Source: Chlamydomonas sphaeroides
Taxonomy: Eukaryota > Chlorophyta > Chlorophyceae > Chlamydomonadales > Chlamydomonadaceae
Direction of reading: 5' to 3'
Assembly (NCBI GenBank): GCA_001662425.1
Contig: BDDC01000025.1
Location: forward strand, 1-64,000
Length of the DNA stretch: 64,000 nucleotides
The stretch's first letter is position 1; every line of letters begins with the position of its first letter. Below, piece after piece: positions 1 through 13,353 of this stretch. Made by a program: the position numbers and the translations under genes. Under the pieces are notes generated by a model. The model ran no database searches and was not told the origin of the DNA. It worked only from the letters and a program-made list of their open reading frames with translations.

Positions 1-78
1 GGGGCCACCGCTGCCGGCGCGTTTCCCCGGGGCCACCGCTGCCGGCGCGTTTCCCCGGGGCCACCGCTACCGGCGCGC
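1..78. repeat. 28-bp tandem repeat, three copies
   Basis: A 28-bp unit beginning GGGGCCACCGCTGCCGGC is repeated at 1-28, 29-56 and, truncated and diverged, from 57. The first two copies are identical. It lies just upstream of the first visible exon of the oxygenase gene, so it is probably intronic. The array may continue left of the window. Confidence 0.9.
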
Positions 79-146
79 CGCCTGTGTGCCATGGTTCACA
101 CGCGGCTGCCCGCTGCCTACCCTTTCCCCTCCCGCCCCCGGCGCAG

Positions 147-2532
147 GATCCTCAATATCGACCCGCCCGTCATCACGGTGGAGGGACTGCTGTCGCACGA
201 GGAATGCGACGCGATCATCAACACCGCCACGGGTGGGGCTGGGAGCCTGGGGCTGCGTGGCACAGGGCTTGCAGCAAAGGACTGCACAAGACGTAGCGTG
301 GGGCAGCTAGGACGGCAGCGCCTGTGTTGCTGCCGCCACGCCCCTCGCGCTGCGGCCCCGGCTCGTGCCCTCCGCCTCGCCGACACCCCTGTGCCCACAC
401 CTGCCATCGCAGCCAGCGGCCTGATGCGGCAGTCGGGTGTGGGCGTGGGCGGCTACGCGGTCAAGGACGAAGCCAACGTGCGCACTAGCAGCACCCTGGC
501 GGCGACCAGCGAGGTGGGCCTGGGCCCTGGGGGCGGTGAGCCGTTCGTAGCCGCGACGTAGCTGCGGAGCTGGGGCCAGGGGTCTTGGCCGCCTGAGCAC
601 TGCCTAGTTGCAGGGGGCAGGGGGCAGAGGCAGGGGCGCACTGGCGTGTGGGCCACGAGGGCATGCTGGTGGGCAACCAGCGAGGTACGGGCCGGGGCTG
701 CATGGGCTGTGGGCGCTAGGCTACTGGGCGTGCCGGCACTCGGTGGCGGCTAACAAGGGAGGGCCAGCTTGTTGGCTGGCGGCTGCAGCTGCATCGCTGG
801 CGGTCGAGCCGTGGAAGAGGCAGAGGCACCTGCTGCTGGGGGGCGCGCTGGGTTGACCGGGGTGTCGCACCCCTCGTTGCAACGCCGGACACACACATTC
901 CTGCCCACCCACAACACATGGACACCCTCACCCTCTGCCCTCCCTGCCTCCCTGTCCACAGGTCCTGAGCAAGCACCCCGAGCTCAGCGCCGCCCTGGGC
1001 GTCATGCTCGCACGGGCGCGCGGGCTGCTGCGCGGCGAGCTGCCGGCGGACGGCCCGAGCGCCTTCGCGCGTCCCAGCGCCCCCGGGCAGCTGGCGTTCG
1101 AGCTGCCGCAGGTGGCGCGGTATCAGCCAGGTGAGGGGCATGGCGGCCGGGGCTGCGCATGTGTGTACCTACAAGCGTGGCACAGCATGCGGTGGCCTCC
1201 CATCCGGCCGCAATCGGCGCCTGAGCTGCACCCGGTGGCGGACGCTACATTTGAACTAAGCCACCTATGGGCTGGCACCCAGATTCGCCATGCTCGGCGC
1301 CTGGCGGGTCTGGGGGGCCGCTGTCGACCAGCAGTTCAGAAAATGGGTCCAGGCAACCTTTGGAGCTGCCGGTGCTGCCGCGCAGCATCTAGTCGCCACC
1401 ACTCCGCACGCCATTATGCGGCGGCGCTCGCGGTGGGGCCGCCTCTCACCGTGTGTGTCAGCACCGTGTGCCGCCCGCCCCCCCTCACGTGCGCCCGCAG
1501 GCCAGCACTTCCTGACGCACGAGGACGCTTTCCCTCCGGCGGTGGTGGCCACCAAGGGCTACCAGCGGAGGGCCACGCTGCTGGTCTACCTCAACGACTG
1601 CGAGCAGGGTGGGCACCTGCAGCAGCGGTGTCAATCGAAATATAGTGCACACTGGGTGCAGATCGCCCAGGGCTGCGCCACGCCCAGGGCCTGCTGCTGC
1701 TGCGTGCATCGGAGCAGGGCGCACTGGCGCCTTGTGTGTGGCTACAACACGCGCGCACCCGCCCTCTGGGTTCGGGCTGGCGCCACTCACCCGACTTGGC
1801 GACTTGTTCGCCACCGCGACAGGCGGCGCCACGCGTTTTGACGTGCTGGACATTGCGGTGCAGCCGCGCAAGGGCAGCGCGCTGCTGTTTTTCCCCTCCT
1901 TCGTCAACGGCATGCCGGACAGGTGGGGTCCGTTGGGGCAGGGGCCGGGGCGGGCGCGCCGGGCCGATTGGGCGTGGGGGTGTCAAGATCTTGTTGGCTA
2001 TTGGTTTATTGTGTGCTGAAGGGATACAAGCCAATGTGTACTGCACCTTACATCCACGTGGTGCCCTTGCGCTGCTGGCGCACTCGTGCGCCCCCACAGG
2101 CGAACGTTGCACACGGCGCAAGACGCGGTCAGCGAGAAGTGGGTGACGCAGGTAAGGCGGCCCTGGACCAGCCAGCAACGGGACTGTTGGGGCTGCTGCG
2201 AGATGCGTGGCCATCCGCGGCACGAGGGCACGTCTGCTGCGCTCTGCTTGCCGATGCTGCGCCCCTTGGGCCCTCCCCTGGGGCTGTCGGCTCCAGACCT
2301 CGAGATCCCCCCGCCTCCTGGGACCCTTGGGCCCCGCCTGCCTCTCCCGCCACCCTCTCCCCTGTCCTCGCTGCAGCTGTGGCTCAGCTGTGGAGTGCGA
2401 ACTGCTTCGTCGCAGCAGAACGGCGGCCTGCCCTCCTACGTGACCGGGGTCAAGGGTGTCAGCGGGCCCGAATCCCGCCGCAAGAACGGCAAGCGCGGCG
2501 TGCCGCCGCAGAAGTTCAGCACCAAGATCTGA
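147..2532 (+). CDS. Prolyl 4-hydroxylase-like 2-oxoglutarate/Fe(II) oxygenase, 5' partial
   Basis: Hydroxylates peptidyl proline (or a related substrate) with Fe(II), O2 and 2-oxoglutarate; in green algae this family mostly modifies cell-wall glycoproteins in the secretory pathway. Exons read as about 147-232, 413-513, 962-1130, 1501-1608, 1823-1922, 2100-2151 and 2377-2532, all with GT..AG borders and matching phases. The fourth exon gives QHFLTHEDAF, containing the HxD iron pair. The sixth gives RTLHTAQDAVSEKW, with the distal iron His and the Lys that binds the 2-oxoglutarate carboxylate. The first visible exon starts with an acceptor and one phase base, so the start codon and any signal peptide lie outside the window or upstream of 147. 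The C-terminal tail after the catalytic core is rich in Ser, Gly and Lys and ends in KFSTKI. The family assignment is firm; the substrate is not. Confidence 0.85.
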
Positions 2533-3728
2533 TTTAGCAACAAGAGCTGACACACCAAGATCTATGTCGAGGTCGGGTGCTAGGATGACTGTGCCATCTG
2601 GGGCGGATGCGATTGGCCGCGCTGTTGCGCGGGAAGGCGTCGTGGGCTAGGCGGTGGTAGTGAAAGACAGACGGGCTGGCGTCGTGTGGGCGTCAGGTGT
2701 GTGGGCCTTCAAAGAGGGGCGGGCAGCGGGCAGCGGACGAGCACCGGGAGGTGATGTTGTGTTGCCGTGGAGGCGCTACTCGGGGCAGGATGTGTGCGGT
2801 GGCAGTGCTATACTTCTGTGCGCTGCTGGTGTTCCCGTCCGGACAGGCAGCCTGCGCTGTTGTACATCTTCACGCAGAGTAATCCGAGGTCACACCCCGC
2901 CCCGCGCACTCTCCGCCACGGGGCAATGTTGACTGGGGAACCGCCTGGACACTGCTTACAGAGCCAGGGAGAGCATCCAACATGCCCCTTTCTCGATCAG
3001 CCGAGAGCGCCCAGCGCCCCGCCGTGCCCGCCAACGCTGACCTTGCGCAGTCTTGCTCTCGACACCCGTGCACGGCAGCTCACACGCACATCGCTCGGCT
3101 CCCGTCCGGCCCCTGATCGCACGCTCTCATGCGTACGACATCAGCCCGCTCCCACGCCTCCCACCAAGCCCAGCCCCTGCTCACGGACATGCGACAGGGG
3201 CTTCACCTCCAGCCAACAGCTCACGCTCACGCTACAATCACAGCACATTCCACATACCACAGCCGGCAACGCCAGGCCATGCGCCGCACCGCTACTACCT
3301 TCGCCCTCATCCCGTCGCCGACTGCGCAAAACGGACGCTCGTCGTTCTCTAACCGGTCCGGCTGATCAAGGAGCTCACTCATGGTCCCCTCCTAGGTCCT
3401 GGCCCACTCCAGGTGACGCGTCAAACGCGGCACCTCCTGTCAGCGCCCTGAGCCGCTCGCCCATGCCTCCCCCCCCCGGGGTTCGCTGGGTCCAGCAAGC
3501 CCGGCCTCGTGCGGCCTCCAACTTCAACCCGCAACCTTCGCTGCAGACTCCACCTCGGGCTGGGCCAGCACCAACGCTGCTCTATTGGGCCCCTCCGTGG
3601 CCATCGCGTGCCTAGTTCGGCACGCACTGTGCCACAAACCGCCTCCCGCAGGTGCCTGCAGGTGCGCTCCAGCGCACGGATCCGCGTCACCGCCTCGCGC
3701 CAGGCAGCACGACAGCACCGAAGCCGCT
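2533..3728. other. Intergenic, 3' ends of two convergent genes
   Basis: No convincing coding exon. It holds the 3' UTRs of the oxygenase (+) and OvoA (-). A TTACA at 2956-2960 is TGTAA, the algal polyadenylation signal, on the minus strand, about 770 nt past the OvoA stop; it is only a candidate. Confidence 0.5.
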
Positions 3729-6700
3729 CTACTTGCGCTTCAGCACCAGCTTGTGCGCCAGGATGAGCTGGAACTTGCGGCCGTGCTCGCGCAGCACCAG
3801 CGGCATGGCGCCCTCCTCCAGCACCTCGAAGTCGGGCGCCACCAGTGCCTTGAGCGCGTCCGCCGACCTGCGCTCACAGGGCACACACGCATGGGAGGCA
3901 GGCGCGCGTCAGACCGCTGCTTCGTCCTTCGGCACTTACATGCCACGTATCCAAAGAAAACCAGGGCGGCGCCCGTGCTACATGCTGAACACCCCTCGCC
4001 CTCCCTCTCTCCCTCGGCCCACCTGTTGGGCAGGCCGTCCTTGTAGTCGCCGCCCAGCCAGTTGCTGCGGTCCGTGTACTGCTCTAGCCACGAGAAGGGA
4101 GTCGTCACCAGCGCCACGCCGCCCGACCGCAGCGAGGCGCGGATCTGCGCAATGCACGCCGCCGGCTCGGGCACCCGGTCCAGCAGGTTGGCGGCGAGCA
4201 CCACGTCGAAGGAGCCCAGCGAGGGAGGCAGGTTGCAGGCGTCGCCCTGGGGAGCAGAGGCGGGACGAGGGAGGAGAGAAGGGCAGGGTCAGCTGCGGGA
4301 CGCGCGTCCAGCGGCTCGTGGGGTGGCCGGTGCCCAGCCGCGCAGCTCCAGATTGTCTCATCGAACACGAGCACGGGACCGCGACGAATGCTGACGGCTT
4401 GGTGGAAGCTCAAGGCCGCGGCTGACTCTGGCTCGTACAAGCCCACGAAGCGCCTACCTGCACGAAGCGGCACCGGCTGGCGGCAATGGGCTGCTGGCCG
4501 GGCGCGGGCGCGGGCAGCGCGGCCGTGAGGCGCTCCGTGATGGTTCCCTCCAGGCTGCACTCGTAGTCCATGCGGCCGTTCTCCCGGATCTTGGCAGCGA
4601 CCTCGATGAAGCTGTGGCGGAGTCACAGAGATGGGATCAACGTGCGTCAGCGCCAGCGGGCCGTGGGTGGGGCTGGCAAGGAGCGCAGCTGGAGGTGAGC
4701 AGCCGGCCGCCTGCATTGCTGCCATACCATCCCTCCGACAAAGCATCACATCCCCTTCAGACAAAGCAACACGTAAGGCTCGCGCGGCAGCTCACGTCTT
4801 GCTCAGGTCGACGCCGACCACCTCGCTGAACCGCCGCGCCAGCTCGAACGACGAGCGGCCCACCGCGCAGCCCAGGTCGAGCGCGCGCCCGCTGCCGCTG
4901 GCCTCGCCCGCCTCGCTGGCGGGCGGCAGCGCGCCAGCGCGCTCGGCCCACGACGTGAGGCAGTCGGCCAGCTTGGCTGGGAAGTCCAGGGCCGAGGCGA
5001 GGAGGCCGCCTTCCGCCGCTAGCTCGGGGTAGACCCGGTCCATGGGGCCGTAGTGGAGCGAAAGGTACTGGCCCAGGATGGCATCAGACTCGTACGCGAC
5101 CTGTGAGGGAAAAGCCACGACTGGTTGGTCGCTGTCGCTGTCGCGTGCCGATGGAGAGAGACCCCGCGAGAAATTGAAGCAGGCGAGCAGGGCTCGCCCG
5201 GGACTGATTGCGCTTGACGATGAGCAAACGGCAGGAGTGCCCAACACGGACGGGCCCACAAGGCGCCCGAGGGCCGCACCTGAGCGGCCTCGAGCTTGGC
5301 CTTGGTGGAGGCCGCCTCCTCAGCCAGCGTCGGCGTGAAAGCCGCGCGCCGCGTCGTGCTGCGAGGACCAGGGCGCAGCCACACAGCAGCACAACCTCAG
5401 CCAACCCGTCACCTCAGCCCATGCTTCGCTTTGCTCCGCTCCGCTTGGGTCGCGCGCAGCTGGGCTTCCATGGCCACTAGCTCCACGCTTTCAGCACGCG
5501 CCAGATACGAACGAGTCTCACAGCGGCCAGGCGTGAAAAAAGGGCGTACCTGCAGCAGGGGCCGTCGCCGGCGTGCGGCGGCGCGCAGTCCATGCAGCTG
5601 GTCTCGTAGAAGGGCATCACCGGGTTGTGGGGGCCGTAGCGGGCCGCGTCATAGGCCGCCAGGTCGGTCTCCGTGGCCACCAGGCGGAAGCCGGCGTGCT
5701 GCGAGGCAGGCAGGAGAGAGCGGGAATTGGGAATGTGAGAAGGGCAACAGCGGACGCGCCCCCCAAGTTCCGGACTAGCCGAGGACGCAGCCCGTGGGAG
5801 GGCATGCGGTCGTACCTGGAAGAAGTGCGGGCGGAACTGGTAGCGCGCGAACTTGGACGCCAGCTGGCCGGTCGAGATGAACGAGCCTCCCAGGATCAGC
5901 TGGTGCTTGCCGGCGAAGCAGGGCGCCGAGAAGTCCTCGTAGTAGGGGTGCAGCTTGAAGCCCGGGTAGGCCGCGTAGTGGTCCTCGGCCCACTCCCAAG
6001 CAGAACCCATCACGTCGTAGAAGCCCTTCTCCGCTGCGAGACGAGTCGCGGAAGGAGGAGATACGGTGAGGAGGAACGGACACGAGCAACTCAACACCCA
6101 ACGGCGTGTGCCTGATTGCCCTGCACCCCGTGCTCACACGGCGGCAGCTCCGTGACAGGGTTCTGGCTGCTGTGCGCCAGCTGGATGTTGAAGCCGGCGG
6201 CGGGCGAGGTGGCGGCGTTATCACCGCCCACCTCCATGCAGGCGTCGGGCGAGAGGCGCTCGTTGGCGCCGCGGGGGCGGCTGGGCTCGGCCACCGCCGC
6301 GGGGGCGTCCTGAGGAGCCACCAGGTGGGCGTCCACCCTGCAGGGGTAGGGGAGAAGAGGGTAACATCGACTCGAATCACATCACATCACACATCGCATG
6401 TTGTTTTCTCGAGCGCATTCTGACGCCAGCCCTCCCCTCCAATTCGCCCCTGTGCCCACCAGAAACCCAACCGAACGCCACCCCGGGCCAGTGCCGCACC
6501 TGTCGCGCGCGCTGCGGATGAGGTTGTGCTCGCCCTCGGTGATGAGGCGGTAGCGCACCGCGCTGCCGTCCTGCTCCGTGCGCCAGGCGGCGAAGGCGCG
6601 TGCCTCGTGGTAGTTGGCGTCCACTGGCCAGTCCCAGCGCATGTCAATGGCATCAAACAGCACGCGCAGCTTGTACCTGGGGTGAGGATGGGTGGCGACA

Positions 6701-9700
6701 GCGGGCGCAATCAACACGGGCCAATGCGGGTCAAAGCCTGGCTGGTCCGAACCACCACTCGGCAAGCGCGAGGACGACCGCGACCGTGAAGCGCAACCGG
6801 AAACACAGCCCGGACCTCGGGCCGCCGCCGCACCTGTGCAGGCCCTGGGGGCCATCCGGCATCCAAAACGTGGGCCACTTGACGTTGCGGAACGTCTTCC
6901 AGCCCCAGCCCTCGGCCGACCAGTACTTGGGGTTCATGTAGCCGCTCGACTTGACGAAGCGCAGGAACTCGCCGTTGGTCACCTTGAACTCCGTGGCCCT
7001 GCGGTTTCGGGTGTATGCACAAGTGGGTTACATATAGTAAGCACGACCCGCGCGACACGCCCTGAGCCAGAGCCAGCGCGGTGAGCGCCCTGCCGCAGTT
7101 TGCTGGCAAGATGTGGCCGGCGCGCGCCTCCGCCTCTCCCCCCGCGCCCCCGAACCGGCCACGGCCCGCCGCGCACAACCTGCGAGAGCCCCACGCTGCA
7201 CCACATGGCGCCCCACCTGAAGCTCTGCACCGCGATCTCCTTGCGACCGTACTCGTTGTCCCAGCCGAACGAAGGGTAGGCAATGTCCTTGCCCAGCACC
7301 ACAGTCTCGCCCTTCACGGGCACCTGTGAGTTGGCAGCAGAAGGCGGCAAGGCAGGCGGGGCCGGAGCGAAGACCCGGCATCAGACAGAGCCCCGCGCGC
7401 TCGCGCTTCGCATGCCTCGAGCCCCTGCCGTGCCGTGCCGCGCCTCGCTACGGCCCGCACTTGGCCTCTGTCTGACCCACATGCGAAAACGCATGCTAAT
7501 CATGAAGGAAGAAGATCGCAAAACTAGCTGCTGTGCAAAGGCCCGCCACCCACCAGCTTGTTGACGGGGTAGTCGGTGCCTTCGGTGGGTACGGGGGCCG
7601 AGGGGCTGCGGCTGCTGGGGTGGTAGTCCGGCCAGTACTCGGGCTTGCGGACCGACGTCAGCGGCAGCTGCGGGCGGCAGTAAGGCGAAGCAGGTCAGGG
7701 CCAATCCGGTGGAGCGCCGGCGCTACGCGGCCGCGGGCACGCGCCAGCACACCGCACTGCAGGCTTGCCACCGCACAAAGACGGAGCATAGTGATTACAG
7801 GTAAGCTGCTTCAGGCCCGGCAGGCGCACCTCGCGGATGAGCACGCTGCTGGTCTCCACGTGAATGCGCTCGTGCTCGAAGCCCATGAACACGGCCCAGG
7901 CGGGATCGTCCCAGCCGACCTCCGTCTTGTCCAGCGCTGGGTGGTTGAGGATCACGTCACGCACCACCGCGTACGCCTTCTGGCGGTACGCGTGCACCTC
8001 GCGCACGGGCGGCCAGTCGTCGCGGCCGCGCGACAGGTCGTCCCAGCTCATCTCATCCACGCCAGTCTCGAACAGCTGCGGCAGGGAGGCAGCGGCAAAC
8101 ACGTCAGATTGTGCTGTGCCGACTTGCCTATAGCTCCTGCAAAGCCGCGCATGCCGTGGCACTACCGTGCACCAAATCCACCAGATCGCCGAACCGCAGC
8201 AACCTGCAGCCGTGCCTGGCCTGCCTGCACCCCCGCAGCCAAACCGTGCTCGCTGCAACAGCCGTTGGCCCTCTACCAGAAGCCATGATCTATCAAGTAT
8301 CGGTACAAAATCAGAGCAGCGCGCAACCACCAGGGCGTTGCTAACGCCAATGAGCGACCATGACGACCAAAGGCTTACCTGCTCGAAGTACTGGTCGATG
8401 CCGTTGTCCAACAGGCCCGCGACGCGGAACTTGTTGATGTACAGCACCGCGGGGTGGCCGTAGTAGAACATCATGGGGTGGCGCAGCTGGTGGTACGGCT
8501 GGCGGATGAAGGCGTCCGTGGTTTGCCTGCAATGTGGGTCAGATTGGGTCGAGTGGGAACAGACGAGAGGTAAGATGAGGGGCGTGGACCGAGCGGTTGT
8601 GGCCACCGGTTGGTGTTTTGCGGCGGGCTGCTGGTGATGTGGGTCGGGCTGCTGGTGATGTGGGTCGGGTGACGAGATGTGGTTTTTGCTGGCAGCTCCC
8701 GAAGTCCGCTTTGCAAACCGGATGCAGAGGAGGGTGGACTGTCGCTTTGTCAAAATGGCTGTAGCTTCGTGGTCACGAACGCTGCGGAGCTGTGCATAGG
8801 CTGCCTGACATACGGGCACGCGTTGCATGTCCGACTCGCGGGCCCAACAACGCGGCTGCTCGCGGTTCAATGTGTTGACAGGCTACCCGACCACCGTCTG
8901 GTCTTGACAAGCCTAGCAAGAGCCCCGCGGCTTGCCCCTCCGGGACTTGGCAGACTTAGCGCGGGCCGCACTGACACGGGGGGCCGCTGGTCGTGCGTAG
9001 CGGCGGCTCGTCGGGTTTCAATAGCGGCGTGACGTCCATTGCAAACGCACGGCTTGGTGCTGAGTGCTGAGTGCTGTGTCGGCGAGCTGCGGCTGCGCTC
9101 CGATCCGGGGGCCGGCCCTCGGACGGCCCGACCCGCAAACGGTGCCTCCTCGTCCAGCCCGCGGGCGCTGAGAACGCGGCTGCATGATAGCAGATAAAGA
9201 TATTTTAAATTGAACTAGGAAAGCCCTACCAATAGCATACTCACAGCGACGCAAAGAGGATTTCAGTCATCGTCCAAACGTTGTCGAAGTAGTCGAGGAC
9301 AGACTGGCGTGTGAAGTTGCGCAGGTTGGGCAGCGGCAGGGAGCGCAGCACGCCGGCCTGCTTGTCGAAGCCAGGGCACTGAGGAGGCGCGGCGGCAAGC
9401 ACCCGGCACGCAGTGATGCACAGTATGGCAGGCCGGGCGGCGCCCTGTAGCTGTCCGCACGACCAGCACAGCAGGCTAGGTGCGAATAGGCGTGCTAAAC
9501 GTGGCGTGAGGAGCTTGCGCGGATTTCGAGGAATGTTTGCTTACACCAACTAATGCTTGGAACCAGTGATACCAGAGTTTAAGCGTGTTGGAAAAGGATT
9601 GGGGAGTGGCGGGTTCGCTGCTCTGTGGGGTGCGGCTCACCTCGGCGGGCGGCTTGCCGGTCCACCACCAGTCGCCACGGGGCCCGACGAGCTCATCGTC

Positions 9701-9805
9701 GACGGAGGCGCCGGTGATGGCGCTCGCGGCCTTCGCGAGGTCGGGCCGGATGTTGAGCGAGGGGTTCCGGCACGCGCCCATGTCCACACGGTGTGTAGTG
9801 GCCAT
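3729..9805 (-). CDS. OVOA: Ovothiol synthase OvoA: 5-histidylcysteine sulfoxide synthase fused to mercaptohistidine N-methyltransferase
   Basis: Makes ovothiol: iron-dependent oxidative joining of Cys to the imidazole of His, then N-methylation after a separate lyase step. About 16 exons: 9805-9641 (MATTHRVDM start), 9378-9245, 8526-8379, from 8075, 7667-7554, from ~7327, ~6995-6833, ~6676-6500, ~6338-6137, ~6034-5818, ~5700-5552, ~5358-5281, 5103-~4797, ~4612-4458, ~4243-4022 and ~3867-3729. Domain order is DinB-like, FGE-sulfatase-like, class I methyltransferase. The iron HxxxHxE motif is seen as HERIHVE. The FGE part shows TEFKVTNGEFLRFV and later GSAWEWAEDHY and LGGSF. The methyltransferase shows the SAM loop LDLGCAVGRS and ends in LVLKRK. 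At roughly 900 residues it is longer than the bacterial enzyme. No break is seen. The lyase gene is not in this window. Confidence 0.92.
8621..8669. repeat. ~21-bp tandem repeat in an OvoA intron
   Basis: The unit CGGGCTGCTGGTGATGTGGGT occurs twice back to back with a partial third copy, inside the third OvoA intron. No function is apparent. Confidence 0.8.
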
Positions 9806-11265
9806 CGCTGCCGTTTCTGCCTCTGAAAAGTGCTGTCTCAACCTGTGGAGCAGTGGGCACGGCAGCGCCGGGGATTGCTTTCAGGTACCGCCGCGGCGAG
9901 GTACACAAGGATGTGGCGCAACGTTGGCGCAACACCAGTAACAGGCTTTGCCGCCGCCGGCCTGCGCAACGCAGCAGCGTCGCGTACGCAGGCGTCACTC
10001 GCATAAGGGCAGGGCGCGCTGGCGTCATGGTCGGGGTAATCGCAGAATCGACGCTTCGCGTCAATTGCAGCGCACAGGGCTGCAGGACCACCTACACGCG
10101 CATACGAGCAATGCAAGAGCAAGCGCGCTGGCAGCGACGTTGTGGCGCACTTGTGCAGCCGTCGCGAACGGCATGCAAGCACTCTAGTTCGGCTGAGATA
10201 CAGCGGACGTTTCCTCACCGGTGGATTGGTGCGTTCGGTTCTGATCAGTCACCTTGGGCTGCTGCAAGGGTCTCCACTCAGTGGTGGAAAGTGCAACAAG
10301 CAACAGACTTCAGTTTCAGGGCACGCCGGCTGCACGCTGAATTGATGCGGCGCCAAAGACTATGCAACTGTGTAACGCGACTGCGCGTGTATGATGTGCG
10401 TAAGGATGTGCGAGGGTTCATGTGCCATGGCGATGCGGCGCTCTGTGGCTCGCATGACCGCAGAGCCCAATCCACACTCCCAATGCGTACCCCGCTGCTT
10501 TTAACACCAAGTGATTCCTTTTAAATTCTTTGTGCTTCGCTGCGAGGGAAAGGCTAGGCACAGTTGAAACCCGGCACGCGCACCAGCAGCGCACCCGACC
10601 GCGAACCCAAGCGCCCTTCACTATGTGGTTACGCGTTGCGCCCGCGTCTGCATTGCCTGCCATGACAACTGCGCCCATTCTTACTAGGCTAACTTATGCA
10701 AGGGAACGCGAGAGTCTGCACTTTGCCCGGCTGGCAAGGCCCTGTGCGGCTGCTTCACGGCCACGGTGACAGAGGCGGTGACGCACTAGACCCCACGTGC
10801 CCACACCCCGCTTGGAGCCCCCGGACGCTTGCGCTCTCTAATCATCAATTAAGAGCCCCACTTGAACTTTCAGCTGTTCGGTTCATATCCCCTGGTTCAT
10901 ATGATGAGCCGCGCCACAGCCCAAGCGGCATTCTGCTCACCACCGATGCAACCCCCGACAGATATGTACATGGGTGTCATCGGGCCCACAGGGACGCCGG
11001 GCGCACCGCCCAGCAGGGGCGGCGTAGATGCGCCTGACGCCCACAGCCTCAGCCGCGCGTCACGCGCAACAGCTCAGTCGATGCGCTGCCCCTGATCACG
11101 GCTGTGAATTCAGCGCAGTATCGCGCCACTGCACCGCCCAAGCGGCCCACATTGCGCTGCCCCTCACATTCGTTCTTCTCGTCCTACAGCTCAGAACCTA
11201 TGCCAGTGCGACCCCTCTTGAACCCTCCCTGCAAAATCAGCTCATCGCCGCAGCCGCAGCTTTCC
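9806..11265. other. Intergenic: OvoA promoter side and MAD2 3' side
   Basis: Both flanking genes are on the minus strand. The 1.46 kb between them should hold the MAD2 3' UTR and the OvoA promoter and 5' UTR. Many short frames are open on both strands, but none shows splice-consistent similarity to a known protein. I see no tRNA and no clear TATA element. Confidence 0.5.
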
Positions 11266-13353
11266 TCACAGCATGTCCTCGGCCTTGTACGCCACCATGG
11301 TCTTGACGTTGTGGACCTGTCGTATGCACACCGCACGGAGCACACACGCCGCGGTTAAGCGCTGCAAGCTACACACGGGCGCAGTGGCCGCGCGCAAGCT
11401 TGCCGGCGTTGGTGATGGGCCGGCGTTGAAGTGGCTGGGGTTCGTGCGCTGTTAGGCTTTTTGCCTCTCCGCAACGGGCGCGCCCAGGCCCCGCCAATTA
11501 GCCTCCAGCCAGCGCTTCTCCGCCCCGCCCACAGGAGAATCCCCACCTTGGTGCTGAAGGCGCGCAGCGACACCACCTCAGCGTTCTTGATGTTGCGCGC
11601 GTCGCTGTCCTCCCTGCGCGGTACAACGGAGCACCACCACGGTTCAGGGGTTGGGCTTAGTTGTTATTTTTACCACGGCAAGTACAGGTCGTTTGCAGTC
11701 AAAGCAATGCAGCCACCTTCACCGGCGACACGCGCGCAGCCAGTTTATGCGTGGCCGCCGTCAGCAGCAGCCTCGCCATCGTGGCCGGGAACGTCATGCC
11801 TTCGCTGTACCGGGTTCCCCACCCTAAGCCCGCACGTGACCTAGTACCGATGGACCGGCCCCCTCGACAGCGGCCGCCTGCGCGGCGGCGGCTGGGTTGC
11901 AGGCGCTACCTCCAAGCGCCTCGTAACCTCTGCGTGCCTCTGCGTCTCGCCCCTTCTGCAGCGCCGCCGTGGCAGAACGGTGCCTGGGCGCCACAGCCCG
12001 CGGCGCCGCCTCCATCCCCCTCGACAGGTGGAAACTCTCGTAACCCGCCTGACCGGGCCACAGCGCCTTGTCTCAGGCCCAGTGGGCTCTGGTCTGCTAG
12101 ACGCGCTTTCGATACATGGGACTCGATGCATGTTGGCTGCCGCGTCTGGTGGGCGGCTGGCTCACCACTCAGACGGCACCTCCTCGATGTTGTCGGTGTA
12201 CACGAGGATGTCGATGGAGCCTGCAGGGTGGGATGGGGATTGGGGTGGGCTGCGACTGCAAACGGAGTGGGCGGCAAAAACGCCTGTCTTCTTGAGCTTG
12301 AGGGAACCGCCAAACAACACGGTGGTACCATCTCCCATGTCGCTTACAGCGGGTGTCGAGCAGTGGTAGGAAGGAGACGCTGGCGCAGATCTGGGGTGCA
12401 ACGGGCCGAAAGGGGGGCCTTGAGGCATTAGGTGCAACGGTGCGGATGGGAAGCAGATAAACCTTGGCTGGCCCGGTGCCCGGGCAAGTCAAGGAACAAA
12501 AAACAAGAGGCATGACGTGCGGTGCTTAGCGGTTGCAACGCAGAAAGATTCGGCTTACATTTTTTTCTTGTTTGAACGAAGCAAACGGGACGCACACCTA
12601 CAGCCTCCCCAACCCCGCACCCCGCGCTCTCCGAGTTCTCGGGAGAGCCCAGCAGCAAGCACCTGGCGCAGGATGCCGGCGATCTCGCTCTTGATCTCAC
12701 TCTCCGCCTTCTCCGGCGGCTTCCTGCATGCCGTCAATGGACAAGAGGCGAGGAAGGGTGGGTGTGCTGCCCAGGATGTCAAACGGCGCGATTTACGTCG
12801 CGCGGCAAGGCGGCCTGCCTCACCCGCCGGCCACCACTTCCTTGTTTGTCTCAATGTCAAACGTCCAGCGCTCCAGCACCTCCGACGTGTTGACGTCGGT
12901 GATCACCAGCACGAGCTGGCGCAGCTTGCCGGATTCGAGCCACTCTGCGTGAAGGGAGGGAACAGCGAGGGGTTGAGGGTAGCCGCGCAGCTGCCTGCTA
13001 CCTTTCAACGCCGGTCGCAAACGCCGAGCCATGCGCACCCTTCGTTTGCGATAGCACGGTGGTGAGGTAGTTGTTGAGGCTGTCGTCGTTGCTCACCCAG
13101 AGCATAATGCCATACTCCTTCTTTTGCTTGAAGTCATCCGACGGGTAAACGCCACGCTGATAGAGGATGCTGGGGCATGGAAGCAGACAGTGCTCGCGTT
13201 GTAGCGAGCGAGCAATACCCCGAGAATGCAGCAAGACGCAGCTCCGCGCACCGACCTTTGCACAGCGTACTCAAAGTACTGGGTTACTATTGCTGCAGAG
13301 CCTTTAAGCGTGATCGTGCTTCTTTGCAGCTGGGCTTGGCACTGCATAGACAT
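11266..13353 (-). CDS. MAD2: Mitotic spindle assembly checkpoint protein MAD2
   Basis: A HORMA-domain protein that binds MAD1 at unattached kinetochores and sequesters CDC20 to hold the anaphase-promoting complex. It starts MSMQCQAQLQ, followed by ITLKGSAAIVTQYFEYAVQ, then SILYQRGVYPSDDF. Later exons give LRQLVLVITDV, EVLERWTFDIE, the junction CASVSFLPLLDTRC, ILVYTDNIEEVPSEW, VVSLRAFSTK, and the C-terminal safety belt VHNVKTMVAYKAEDML before a TGA at 11268-11266. Splice phases join cleanly, for example TG|G giving the W after PSE. The total is about 205 residues, the normal length for MAD2. A second in-frame ATG two codons in (13347) is an alternative start. Confidence 0.95.
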
